NCBI GenBank assembly: GCA_002329625.1 | Contig: DCTP01000074.1 | Span: 5,823-11,135 of the forward strand | Direction of reading: 5' to 3' | Origin: Leptolinea sp. UBA1437 | Lineage (GTDB): Bacteria; Chloroflexota; Anaerolineae; Anaerolineales; Anaerolineaceae | Length of the DNA stretch: 5,313 nt | Shown here: one piece after another, positions 1-5,313 of the stretch | Layout: each line of letters opens with the position of its first letter | Numbering within the stretch: the first letter of the stretch is position 1 | Position numbers and translations under genes: made by a program | Notes under the pieces: model-generated | The model's input: only the letters and a program-made list of their open reading frames with translations | Databases searched by the model: none | Told to the model about the DNA's origin: nothing

Positions 1-1
1 T

Positions 2-721
2 GCATTTTATCTTTCACCGGATGAGGTCGGCCTTGGGAAACGAGAGGCGGTAAAAGATGTAGCTATGGTTTTAGCGGGATATGTCGACGCAATTATGGCA
101 CGGGTATTCCAACACCAACATTTAATTGAATTAGCCGAATTTTCCGGTATTCCGGTTATTAATGGGCTGTCCGATTATAACCATCCTTGCCAGGCAATGG
201 CCGATGCGTTAACCATAATTGAAGAATTCGGTAAATTGAAAGGGATCAATATCGCATTTATCGGCGACGGAAATAACGTAGCCGTTTCATTAATGGACAT
301 AGCGACAAAATTAGGGGCAAACTTTTCAATCGCTAATCCCAAGGGATATGATATGCCAGAAGAGGCTATTTCAGCCGCAAAGGGATTCGCAAAACTAAGC
401 GGAAGCAGGCTTGTTTTTTCCAATGATCCATATGAAATTGTGAAAAATGCACAGGTTATTTATACCGACACTTGGATCAGTATGGGGCAGGAATCGGAGG
501 CCGAAGAAAGAAAGAAAGCCTTTATTCCTTATCAAGTCAATCAAAAATTAGTAGATGCCGCGCCTAAAGATGTCATTGTGATGCATTGTTTACCTTCTCA
601 CCGCGGACAGGAAATCACCGATGAAGTTCAAGATGGTCCTCATTCCCGTGTTATTCCGCAAGCTCACAATCGTTTGCATGCCCAAAAAGGGATTATGGCT
701 TATTTACTTGCTGATTTATAA
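2..721 (+). CDS. argF: Ornithine carbamoyltransferase, C-terminal ~239 residues (5' end outside window)
   Basis: The enzyme transfers the carbamoyl group of carbamoyl phosphate to ornithine, giving citrulline in cytoplasmic arginine synthesis (or, in reverse, arginine breakdown). The frame is open from base 2 and begins AFYLSPDEVGLGKREAVKDV, a conserved stretch of the first domain, so the ATG at 65 is internal. By comparison with known OTCases of about 310 residues, some 70-75 residues are missing, including the S-T-R-T-R carbamoyl-phosphate loop. Visible family motifs, in order, are HPCQ followed by AMADALT (carbamoyl phosphate binding), FIGDGNNVAVSL (start of the ornithine domain), TDTWISMGQE (with the ornithine-binding Asp and the SMG loop), MHCLPSHRGQEI (catalytic HCLP) and NRLHAQKG near the C-terminus. 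HPCQ, SMG and HCLP together favour ornithine rather than aspartate carbamoyltransferase. The gene ends in TAA and is followed by a hairpin terminator. No other arg gene is visible, so the biosynthetic or catabolic role cannot be decided here. Confidence 0.95.
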   Translation, partial: AFYLSPDEVGLGKREAVKDVAMVLAGYVDAIMARVFQHQHLIELAEFSGIPVINGLSDYNHPCQAMADALTIIEEFGKLKGINIAFIGDGNNVAVSLMDIATKLGANFSIANPKGYDMPEEAISAAKGFAKLSGSRLVFSNDPYEIVKNAQVIYTDTWISMGQESEAEERKKAFIPYQVNQKLVDAAPKDVIVMHCLPSHRGQEITDEVQDGPHSRVIPQAHNRLHAQKGIMAYLLADL

Positions 722-735
722 CATTATTTTCATCG

Positions 736-779
736 AAAAAAGAGCTGCACTCTTCAGCAAATAAGTGCAGCTCTTTTTT
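736..779. terminator. Bidirectional Rho-independent terminator between convergent genes
   Basis: A perfect 16-bp inverted repeat pairs 736-751 with 764-779 around a 12-base loop. The core is GAGCTGCACT/AGTGCAGCTC, flanked by six A on the left and six T on the right. Read on the plus strand it gives a GC-containing stem followed by a U-run, 14 bases after the argF stop. Read on the minus strand the A-run becomes the U-run, downstream of yggT. One hairpin therefore serves both argF and the minus-strand operon. This is read directly from the sequence; termination efficiency is inferred. Confidence 0.93.
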
Positions 780-791
780 GTTTCCATTTAT

Positions 792-1043
792 TCAGAAGAT
801 AATTTTTACGATAGACTCAAAAAATTGCAATAAAAGCATTAATATGATGGGGCTGAAATCAAACATTCCGATAGTAGGCATAATTCGCCGAATGGGATCC
901 AAGAATTGATTCATCAATTGATCTAATTTCATTCGAAATTCATTATAAGGGGGTACAAACCAGGAAATTACTACATAGATTAATAACAATATCGACATGA
1001 TATTTACAAAAGTCGAAACTAAAATTACAAAAAAATTACTCAT
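792..1043 (-). CDS. yggT: YggT family small integral membrane protein
   Basis: This is an 83-residue membrane protein of the YggT family, whose molecular role is unsettled. It has been linked to osmotic stress and potassium handling in Escherichia coli and to division or envelope clusters elsewhere. Hydrophobic segments lie at about residues 5-29 and 64-82. Between them is the family signature: LDPIRRIMP (48-55) and FDFSPII (61-67), matching the usual D-P-x-x-x-x-R-x-x-x-P and D-x-S-P pattern. The length is normal for a single-repeat member (E. coli YggT has two repeats). The start is well supported, because GAGGG at 1054-1050 lies six bases before the ATG. The gene is last in the minus-strand cluster, 23 bases after yggS, and is followed by the shared terminator. 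The order yggS then yggT is common in bacteria and strengthens both calls. Confidence 0.9.
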   Translation of the reverse strand: MSNFFVILVSTFVNIMSILLLIYVVISWFVPPYNEFRMKLDQLMNQFLDPIRRIMPTIGMFDFSPIILMLLLQFFESIVKIIF

Positions 1044-1066
1044 TTATTTCCCTCTTATTTGAAGTA

Positions 1067-1791
1067 TTATATCCTAGGGCCTGTCAATGCAGTTCCGATC
1101 CGGACAAATGTTGCCCCTTCTTCTATCGCAATCGGATAATCAATGCTGGTTCCCATTGAAAGATGATGCAACGAATAGCCATAATTATCATTCAATTTTT
1201 CAAGCATATACCGCAATCGTACAAAATAAGGACGACTCTCTTCAGGATTTTCCGAAATCGGAGGAAGTGCCATCAATCCGTCAACCTTTAGTTGAGAGAG
1301 AGTTTGGATGACTTCTAAGTCTTTTAATAATTGATCGGACAGTTTTCCGTTTTCAGAGTTCCAACCGGATTTGCTGTCTTCGTTCCCTATGTTTATTTCC
1401 AGAAAAACCGGCATGGTTTTATTAATCATTTTTAAAATTTGATTTAATCGAACAGCGGTTTTCAAGCGATCCAGAGAATGGTATTCATCAAAATGTTCCG
1501 CGACAATATTAATTTTTCGACTCTGTAAATGACCGATCATACAAAGACGGATTGCATGTTCCGTTTCTTTAAATGCTTCTATCTTCCCGAGAGTTTCATC
1601 CGGATAATTTTCGCCGAAATATCGAATATTTAATCAATCAGGCATCGAATCACCTCCGCCGATTTTTTCTTTGTCACAGCCATCAGAGAAATTTCCGAGG
1701 ATCTTCTACCGCTTTTAGCGGCAGCCTGATCAATTTTTTGTTGTATTTCCGACAAGTTGTTTCGAATTTGTTCTTTGTTGTTCTCTGTCAT
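1067..1791 (-). pseudogene. yggS: YggS/PLPBP-family pyridoxal-phosphate homeostasis protein, frameshifted
   Basis: YggS proteins are single-domain, type III-fold PLP-binding proteins without a known catalytic reaction; they keep cellular PLP and amino-acid pools balanced. Here the gene lies in two frames. The first piece starts at ATG 1791 and runs 53 codons to TAA at 1632-1630; it carries the PLP-lysine motif MAVTKKKSAE (probable Lys41). The second piece holds IRYFGENYPDE (the conserved F-G-E-N-Y/R-x-x-E), MIGHLQSRK, FLEINIGNEDSKSG, DGLMALPP, LSMGTSIDYPIAIEEG and VRIGTALTG, and ends in TAA at 1067. All family motifs are present in order. Adding one base restores a product of about 241 residues with correct spacing (LID-x-NIRYFGEN), so this is a single-base loss rather than decay. 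It may be a sequencing error or a recent mutation. The start overlaps the pgeF stop as ATGA. The second piece has an ATG at 1540, but starting there would lose the PLP lysine. Confidence 0.88.
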
Positions 1792-2585
1792 AATTCCATC
1801 CCGGCCATCGAAATTAATACGCCGAATCGCCCCGTTTTTCCATGATCTCCTCGATGTGAAAACCATTCATCTTTATGACATACCGTACAAATATCCATCC
1901 TTTTTATCGTTTTTACACCCGCATCCGATAAAGTTAATTCATTGGCTTCCCACAAGTTGTAACGGACCTCATCTCCTGCCCGTATTTGAATTTTATCCAA
2001 GTCTTTGGGAAATGCTTTAATAAATTGGTCGGAAACATCTTGCTGAACGACAAAATGATCCGGTCCGATTGACGGACCTATTCCCGCTATCATATTTTGC
2101 GGATCGCATCCGTAGACTTTGACCATATTTTCCACCACATTTTTTCCGATTTTCTTAACGGTTCCTTTCCAGCCCGCATGATAGATACCAGCTACACGAA
2201 ATATCGGATCAATTAAAATAACGGGGACACAATCGCCAAAACGCATAACCAGTGTGACCTCCGGGTTATCGGTCAATAGTGCATCCCCGCGAATGGTTCG
2301 GGTTCGAACATCTCTTGATGACTTCACGCAGATCGTTGTGGAACTGTGAACCTGCCACCCATCATAACGTGTGGCAAGATCAAGATTAAAAACTTGAAAC
2401 ATTCGGTTCAAATTTTCAAGGACATTTTCATTGCTATCGCCGACCGTTGTAGCCATATTGAGAGAATGAAAAGGAACTGGGCTGACTCCTCCCAATCGGG
2501 TAAAGAAACCGTGCTTAACTCCCAATTTTGCGAATTCTTCAAACTGATAATATCGTAACCCGTTCGATTCCTTAACTAAGGTCAT
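1788..2585 (-). CDS. pgeF: PgeF/YfiH-family protein (laccase-domain, DUF152; peptidoglycan editing factor or purine nucleoside phosphorylase)
   Basis: A 265-residue protein of the YfiH/DUF152 family. Members were first called multicopper polyphenol oxidases. Later work on the family reported zinc-dependent purine nucleoside phosphorylase/adenosine deaminase activity, and in E. coli a role in correcting peptidoglycan precursors that carry Ser in place of L-Ala. Motifs in order: GFFTRLGGVS (26-35), SLNMATTVGD (41-50), WQVH (77-80), GDALLTD (100-106), FGDCVPVILIDP (116-127), YHAGWKGT (135-142), GIGPSIGP (148-155), and DICTVCHKDEWFSHRGD followed by GRFG near the C-terminus. The probable metal ligands His80, Cys119 and His136 are all present. 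The usual A-D-C is G-D-C here, a mild change. AGAGGA at 2597-2592 sits six bases before the ATG and fixes the start. The ATG overlaps the DUF2085 stop by four bases, and the gene's own TGA overlaps the yggS ATG. The substrate in this organism cannot be read from sequence. Confidence 0.93.
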   Translation of the reverse strand: MTLVKESNGLRYYQFEEFAKLGVKHGFFTRLGGVSPVPFHSLNMATTVGDSNENVLENLNRMFQVFNLDLATRYDGWQVHSSTTICVKSSRDVRTRTIRGDALLTDNPEVTLVMRFGDCVPVILIDPIFRVAGIYHAGWKGTVKKIGKNVVENMVKVYGCDPQNMIAGIGPSIGPDHFVVQQDVSDQFIKAFPKDLDKIQIRAGDEVRYNLWEANELTLSDAGVKTIKRMDICTVCHKDEWFSHRGDHGKTGRFGVLISMAGMEL

Positions 2586-3217
2586 GCTTCATCCTCTTTT
2601 AATTTTTTATCCAAATAAGGAAATAAAAACCACGCCGTATTGAACCCAAACATCGCACCGGTGATTACACGCAAAATAGGCGTGCTTTCTCTGGCGGGGA
2701 AAACAGCTGGATTGATCGCAGCAAACAATTGTGAAAAGCCGTCTAATCCGATCGGAACCAATCCGATAATAATCCATGGGATCCAATGCAATCTGGGAAT
2801 ATGATAGTTTGAAATCAAAAAAACAAAGCAGAAAAGAACAATGGCAAGATAAATGGCAACATCCCGTTGGCATAGAGCAACCTTATAACCCATCTGCGGA
2901 TTCCCGACGAAAGATTTCAAATCAATAAAATCCATCTTCGCATTTTGGGTTGCTTCTTCAAAAGTGATGATGCCGCGACCCATATTCGCCGATGCAAGCG
3001 GATAAAATGGCTGCTCACCGAACAGAAAAAAAGATCGGTAGGGAAGTTGATGACAAAAAAAACCGAAAAACTTATATATCAACTTTCCCGGAAGGATCAA
3101 ATCATAATGCATTAATACTGGTGCCAGAAACGCCAAACCGGTATAAAGAGAAAAAGCGAAAGCAAAGATCAAGATATAGAAGCGTTTAAAAAGCAAGGAT
3201 AACTTATCTGTTCCCAT
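2582..3217 (-). CDS. DUF2085 family integral membrane protein, unknown function
   Basis: A 211-residue polytopic membrane protein of the DUF2085 type, a family without a known function. Hydrophobic stretches lie at about residues 12-35, 120-136, 146-158 and 181-200. Family landmarks are visible: FCHQLPYRSFFLFG (54-67) between segments one and two, GYKVALCQRDVAIY (110-123), PIGLDGFSQL (155-164) and ARESTPILRVITGAMFG (175-191). Most relatives carry a C-x-R-C-x-G-I-Y motif; here the second Cys is Asp (CQRD), leaving Cys55 and Cys116 as possible partners. The Cys and His residues suggest a metal or redox site, but that is inference. The start ATG has only a weak upstream GGA (spacer six to seven bases) and lies 45 bases after the transpeptidase stop. 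The stop overlaps the pgeF start (ATGA), suggesting coupled translation. The charged tail KKLKEDEA is probably cytoplasmic under the positive-inside rule. Confidence 0.85.
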   Translation of the reverse strand: MGTDKLSLLFKRFYILIFAFAFSLYTGLAFLAPVLMHYDLILPGKLIYKFFGFFCHQLPYRSFFLFGEQPFYPLASANMGRGIITFEEATQNAKMDFIDLKSFVGNPQMGYKVALCQRDVAIYLAIVLFCFVFLISNYHIPRLHWIPWIIIGLVPIGLDGFSQLFAAINPAVFPARESTPILRVITGAMFGFNTAWFLFPYLDKKLKEDEA

Positions 3218-3262
3218 TGTTTTTCCGAAAAATCAATAAGAAAGTTCGGGAGTTTATATCCA

Positions 3263-4378
3263 TCAGTTTTTGACCTCAATTAAAGTCCCCACGTCTCCGG
3301 ATACAGTAATATCGCCAGGATCCAAACCAACTTCCGGTTTTACCCATCGCCAGATCCATTTCGCATCGTCCGGTTTTGCATTAACACACCCGTGCGATCG
3401 CGGAGTTCCAAACGCGTTATGCCAAAAAACACCGTGGATTGAAGCGCCGCCGGTTGCAAATATGACATTCCAAGGTACACCGGGTGTATCCCAACCAGAA
3501 CCAGTCAAACTGCCGGACATGTGTAACGAAATCGATTTTCTCCAGGGATGATGATTTCCGGTAGGTGTGGCATATCTATCCGTAAGCACCCCTTCATTTG
3601 TATACATAGCTCCCGAAGAAATACGGCAGAAATAAACTTCCACATCGTTCTCATAGCACGTTAATGTCTGATAAGTCAGGTTCACATAAATTCGTTTGTT
3701 TTCTACTTCGGGATGAATCGGTGCCACTTCTTCATCCGTGATTTTTCGAATTGCCCGAGCATCCGCATAGACAATATCGCCATAAGTCCCGTAAAGTTCA
3801 TTTGCCCGATAAAGAATAGTCCCATCCGAAGCGGTTTTGATTTCATCAATCCAAAATATTTGATCATAATAAAGCTTGGGATTGTGATCCTTTATAGAAA
3901 TATACCATGGGGAAACCGGATCTTTTCCGAATATCAAATTGACATAAGGGACTGTAACCACTCCCCAAAATCCTTTCCCGATACTCGAATCAGGTAAAAC
4001 GGTTTCCGGAATATTTGGCTCATTTTTTACCAGTTGCACACCCGGAGAATAAACATACCCATAGGGAGTTTCAAACCAAGTGGCATTATATGTTCCTGCC
4101 GGTGCTTCTCCCACAACTTCCCGGTATATCGGGAAAAGGAAATCTTCATATACGCTTTTATTGATTTCGGCATCCGCTTCCGGTCTAACCCGAAAGTTCA
4201 TTATCCCACTTAGACAATTTCGTCCGATAAATTCGGACTGTGGAAAAGTATCCAACTGAGCCGCAAAATCAAAATACGAGTGAACGTTTTTCGGAAGCAA
4301 TAAAGCTCCGCCCGAAATGGTCGCAATCTTTAAAAAATCTCGACGATTTATCTTATTCTCTCGCATAACTTTACTCAT
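3263..4378 (-). CDS. Tat-exported L,D-transpeptidase (YkuD domain)
   Basis: A 371-residue predicted L,D-transpeptidase that would act outside the membrane, forming 3-3 peptidoglycan cross-links or attaching proteins to the wall through a Cys acyl-enzyme. The N-terminus has a twin-arginine signal, NRRDFLK (11-17), followed by a hydrophobic core at about 18-28. No clean A-x-A cleavage site is visible, so it could remain anchored. Residues ~228-370 form the YkuD domain: KRIYVNLTYQTLTCYE at its start, TPTG (271-274), SIHGVFWHN (313-321) and the catalytic SHGCVN (328-333) with Cys331 and upstream His315. Residues ~45-227 are a long region I do not recognise as a standard domain; its first part (IGRNCLSGIMNFRVRPEADA) may be SH3-like. 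I chose ATG 4378, which overlaps the smpB stop by eight bases and has GAGG four bases upstream. The in-frame ATG at 4417 would lie deeper inside smpB and push the Arg pair away from the N-terminus. ATG 4366 is also possible. Confidence 0.92.
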   Translation of the reverse strand: MSKVMRENKINRRDFLKIATISGGALLLPKNVHSYFDFAAQLDTFPQSEFIGRNCLSGIMNFRVRPEADAEINKSVYEDFLFPIYREVVGEAPAGTYNATWFETPYGYVYSPGVQLVKNEPNIPETVLPDSSIGKGFWGVVTVPYVNLIFGKDPVSPWYISIKDHNPKLYYDQIFWIDEIKTASDGTILYRANELYGTYGDIVYADARAIRKITDEEVAPIHPEVENKRIYVNLTYQTLTCYENDVEVYFCRISSGAMYTNEGVLTDRYATPTGNHHPWRKSISLHMSGSLTGSGWDTPGVPWNVIFATGGASIHGVFWHNAFGTPRSHGCVNAKPDDAKWIWRWVKPEVGLDPGDITVSGDVGTLIEVKN

Positions 4379-4817
4379 CACGCCTCGCTCGCTCTCGATC
4401 CGCATCTCGTTTTGCAATCGCTTCTCGTTTATCGTATAGTTTTTTCCCTTTGGCGATTCCTATTTCCACTTTTGCCAATCCGTGCGAAAGATACACTTTT
4501 GTCGGAATAATCGTCATCCCTTTCAACCGGATGCTGTTCCAAATATTTCGGATTTCACGTTTATTAAGTAACAATTTTCTCGGTCTCAGCGGATCGTGAT
4601 TGTAACGATTAGCGGGATCGTAAGGTGCGATATGAGCATTCATTAACCAAGCTTCTTTCCCGTCATTGATTTGAACATACGCATCGGCTAAGCTGATTTG
4701 ACCCGCACGAACCGATTTTATTTCGGTGCCTTTTAAAACAATACCGGCTTCGAAAGTTTCCAATATGAAATATTCGAATTTTGCTTTTCGATTTGTCGCA
4801 ACGATTTTTTCACCCAT
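4371..4817 (-). CDS. smpB: SsrA-binding protein SmpB (trans-translation)
   Basis: SmpB binds tmRNA and carries it to ribosomes stalled on broken mRNA, allowing tagging and release of the nascent peptide. The 148-residue product matches the family along its whole length: ATNRKAKFEYFILETFEAGI, LKGTEIKSVRAGQISLADAY, the WLMNAHIAPYDPANRYNHDP tRNA-like-domain contact region, RKLLLNKREI, KVEIGIAKGKKLYDKREAIA, and a basic C-terminal tail ending RERARRDE that would fold in the mRNA channel. The start was set at ATG 4817 (MGEKIVATN), which gives the usual family N-terminus. An in-frame GTG at 4853 would add twelve residues not expected in the family. There is no Shine-Dalgarno sequence before ATG 4817; see the promoter entry. 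It is first in the minus-strand cluster, and its stop lies inside the start of the transpeptidase gene. The partner tmRNA gene (ssrA) is not in this window. Confidence 0.96.
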   Translation of the reverse strand: MGEKIVATNRKAKFEYFILETFEAGIVLKGTEIKSVRAGQISLADAYVQINDGKEAWLMNAHIAPYDPANRYNHDPLRPRKLLLNKREIRNIWNSIRLKGMTIIPTKVYLSHGLAKVEIGIAKGKKLYDKREAIAKRDADRERARRDE

Positions 4818-4824
4818 GGGTTTT

Positions 4825-4853
4825 ATTTTAGCATAAAGGATTTTCACAATCAC
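4825..4853 (-). promoter_or_regulatory. Candidate smpB operon promoter, predicted to give a leaderless mRNA
   Basis: On the minus strand, TAAAAT (4830-4825) matches five of six bases of the -10 consensus and is preceded by TGC, an extended -10 element. Seventeen bases further upstream is GTGATT (4853-4848), a weak -35 with a TGA core. The -10 box ends seven bases before ATG 4817, so transcription would begin at or one base before the start codon. This agrees with the missing ribosome-binding site. The hexamers are read directly; promoter activity and leaderless translation are inferred. Confidence 0.5.
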
Positions 4854-4957
4854 ATAAATACCCTCGGATATGTAAATTTCGCAATCACAAGATTAACAGT
4901 CCCTCAAATTGATAGTTCTGTCATTTGATAAGTAAGTTTTGGAACTGGAAAATAATT

Positions 4958-4963
4958 TATAAT
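4958..4963 (+). promoter_or_regulatory. Candidate -10 box for the lipoprotein gene
   Basis: A perfect TATAAT lies 45 bases upstream of the lipoprotein GTG start in an AT-rich stretch. No good -35 occurs at 16-18 bases upstream (AGTTTT at the best spacing), and TTGATA at 4925-4930 is too far away (27 bases). An AT-rich region gives such hexamers easily by chance, so this is a weak call supported mainly by its position. Confidence 0.35.
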
Positions 4964-4990
4964 ATTTCAAAATGATTTAATTTCTTAGTG

Positions 4991-5000
4991 AAGGATAGGA
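4991..5000 (+). promoter_or_regulatory. Purine-rich ribosome-binding site that decides the lipoprotein start
   Basis: AAGGATAGGA lies eight bases before GTG 5009, and a further AGG (5002-5004) lies only four bases before it. A second in-frame GTG at 4988 has no such element upstream, only AT-rich sequence. This favours GTG 5009 as the start. Confidence 0.6.
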
Positions 5001-5008
5001 TAGGTTCC

Positions 5009-5313
5009 GTGCGACAATTAAAATACTCTTTTGTTACCGTTTTTCGAACTTCTTTATTATTTCTTATTTTTTTGTCCCTCACCGGTTGCAATACTCCGAA
5101 TTCCTCATCATTACAGAACAGTTCCTCATCCCGAACGCCCCAACCGGATCAGACCCAAATTTTTGCAAATGTCTTAGCGACCGCAAATGCTTCTGTTCAA
5201 CAGACAATCTTGCCTGAGAATACGGAGATAACGACGCAAGTGGTTGAGCGGTCCGAAATGAATATTCAAGAAACCGAATTGCCGACTCCGACGTCGGATC
5301 CCAATCGAACCCC
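5009..5313 (+). CDS. Predicted lipoprotein, N-terminal 101 residues (cut by window end), unknown function
   Basis: The frame opens at GTG 5009 and stays open to the window edge. Residues 2-13 are basic and polar (Arg2, Lys5, Arg13), residues 15-23 are strongly hydrophobic, and LTGC (24-27) is a good lipobox. Signal peptidase II would cleave before Cys27, which would then be lipidated. The mature part starts NTPNSSSLQNSSSRTPQP, rich in Ser, Thr, Pro, Asn and Gln. It continues as a low-complexity polar region with no recognisable domain, ending PTPTSDPNRTP, and is probably a flexible linker that holds a later domain away from the membrane. Residue +2 of the mature protein is Asn, not Asp. The function cannot be predicted from the visible part: a solute-binding protein, hydrolase or wall enzyme would all fit. 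It is transcribed divergently from the smpB cluster. A GTG at 4988 is an alternative start that would lengthen the signal by seven residues. Confidence 0.8.
   Translation, partial: MRQLKYSFVTVFRTSLLFLIFLSLTGCNTPNSSSLQNSSSSRTPQPDQTQIFANVLATANASVQQTILPENTEITTQVVERSEMNIQETELPTPTSDPNRT

Noticed and set aside
175..423. Minus-strand open frame of 82 codons inside argF
   Set aside because: It is antisense to a clear argF frame with conserved motifs and shows no independent support.
1066..1087. Perfect TTGACA and TATAAT hexamers on the minus strand at the end of yggS, just upstream of yggT
   Set aside because: The spacer is only 10 bases, far below the 16-18 needed by the housekeeping sigma factor, and TATAAT overlaps the yggS stop codon (AGGATATAAT). 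It is probably chance.
1087..1311. Plus-strand open frame of 74 codons inside yggS, and similar plus-strand frames at 1573-1845, 1757-2020, 2346-2558, 2992-3189, 3270-3551 and 3713-3997
   Set aside because: All lie antisense to well-supported minus-strand genes, show no family motifs and have no convincing ribosome-binding sites.
1626..1640. Programmed -1 ribosomal frameshift in yggS
   Set aside because: No slippery heptamer is present at TGATTAA and I see no strong downstream hairpin. A one-base indel is the simpler explanation.
2607..2873. Overlapping minus-strand frame of 88 codons in the DUF2085 gene
   Set aside because: It is a same-strand shadow in another frame; its Cys/Ser/Arg-rich product has no family resemblance, while the other frame matches DUF2085.
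4379..4417. Longer start (ATG 4417) for the L,D-transpeptidase
   Set aside because: It would add 13 residues fully inside smpB and move the twin-arginine pair to positions 25-26. ATG 4378 has a GAGG upstream and a typical Tat signal layout.
4847..4889. Eight-base direct repeat CAATCACA at 4847-4854 and 4882-4889, and CCCTC at 4861-4865 and 4901-4905, in the divergent intergenic region
   Set aside because: The repeats are short, not palindromic, and sit in biased sequence. Without conservation in relatives they do not support an operator call, although their place beside the smpB promoter is suggestive.

Overview
The window looks like a chromosomal housekeeping region of a bacterium with a fairly AT-rich genome. 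It carries no mobile elements, rRNA, tRNA or CRISPR. My best guess is a Chloroflexota bacterium, probably Anaerolineae. This rests on the style of the DUF2085 membrane protein (a CQRDVAIY version of the usual C-x-R-C motif), the Tat-dependent L,D-transpeptidase, and a Thr/Pro/Ser-rich lipoprotein start. It is inferred from remembered family patterns, not from a search.

Layout. Positions 2-721 (+) hold the last ~239 codons of ornithine carbamoyltransferase (argF), whose start lies outside the window. A strong 16-bp hairpin (736-779) with an A-run on the left and a T-run on the right separates it from the convergent genes. It should stop transcription from both sides. Positions 792-4817 are a tight six-gene cluster on the minus strand. 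In transcription order it reads smpB (trans-translation), a Tat-exported YkuD L,D-transpeptidase, a DUF2085 membrane protein, pgeF (YfiH/laccase-domain), yggS (PLP homeostasis protein) and yggT (small membrane protein). Four of the five junctions are overlaps of 4-8 bases or a short gap of 23 bases; the fifth gap is 45 bases. This points to one transcript with translational coupling. A divergent intergenic region (4818-5008) follows, with candidate promoters in both directions. From 5009 (+) a lipoprotein begins and is cut by the window end.

Biology. The pgeF-yggS-yggT group is widely found next to division genes in Gram-positive bacteria. Here it is joined to a peptidoglycan cross-linking enzyme, so the cluster may be a division/envelope unit with smpB at its head.

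Main points for a second look: (1) yggS is broken by an apparent single-base loss that the sequence pins to about seven bases (1630-1636); (2) smpB has no Shine-Dalgarno sequence and an extended -10 box exactly seven bases before its best ATG, which suggests a leaderless mRNA; (3) the Tat L,D-transpeptidase has a large N-terminal region of unknown role. I see no clear sign of a wholly new system in this window.
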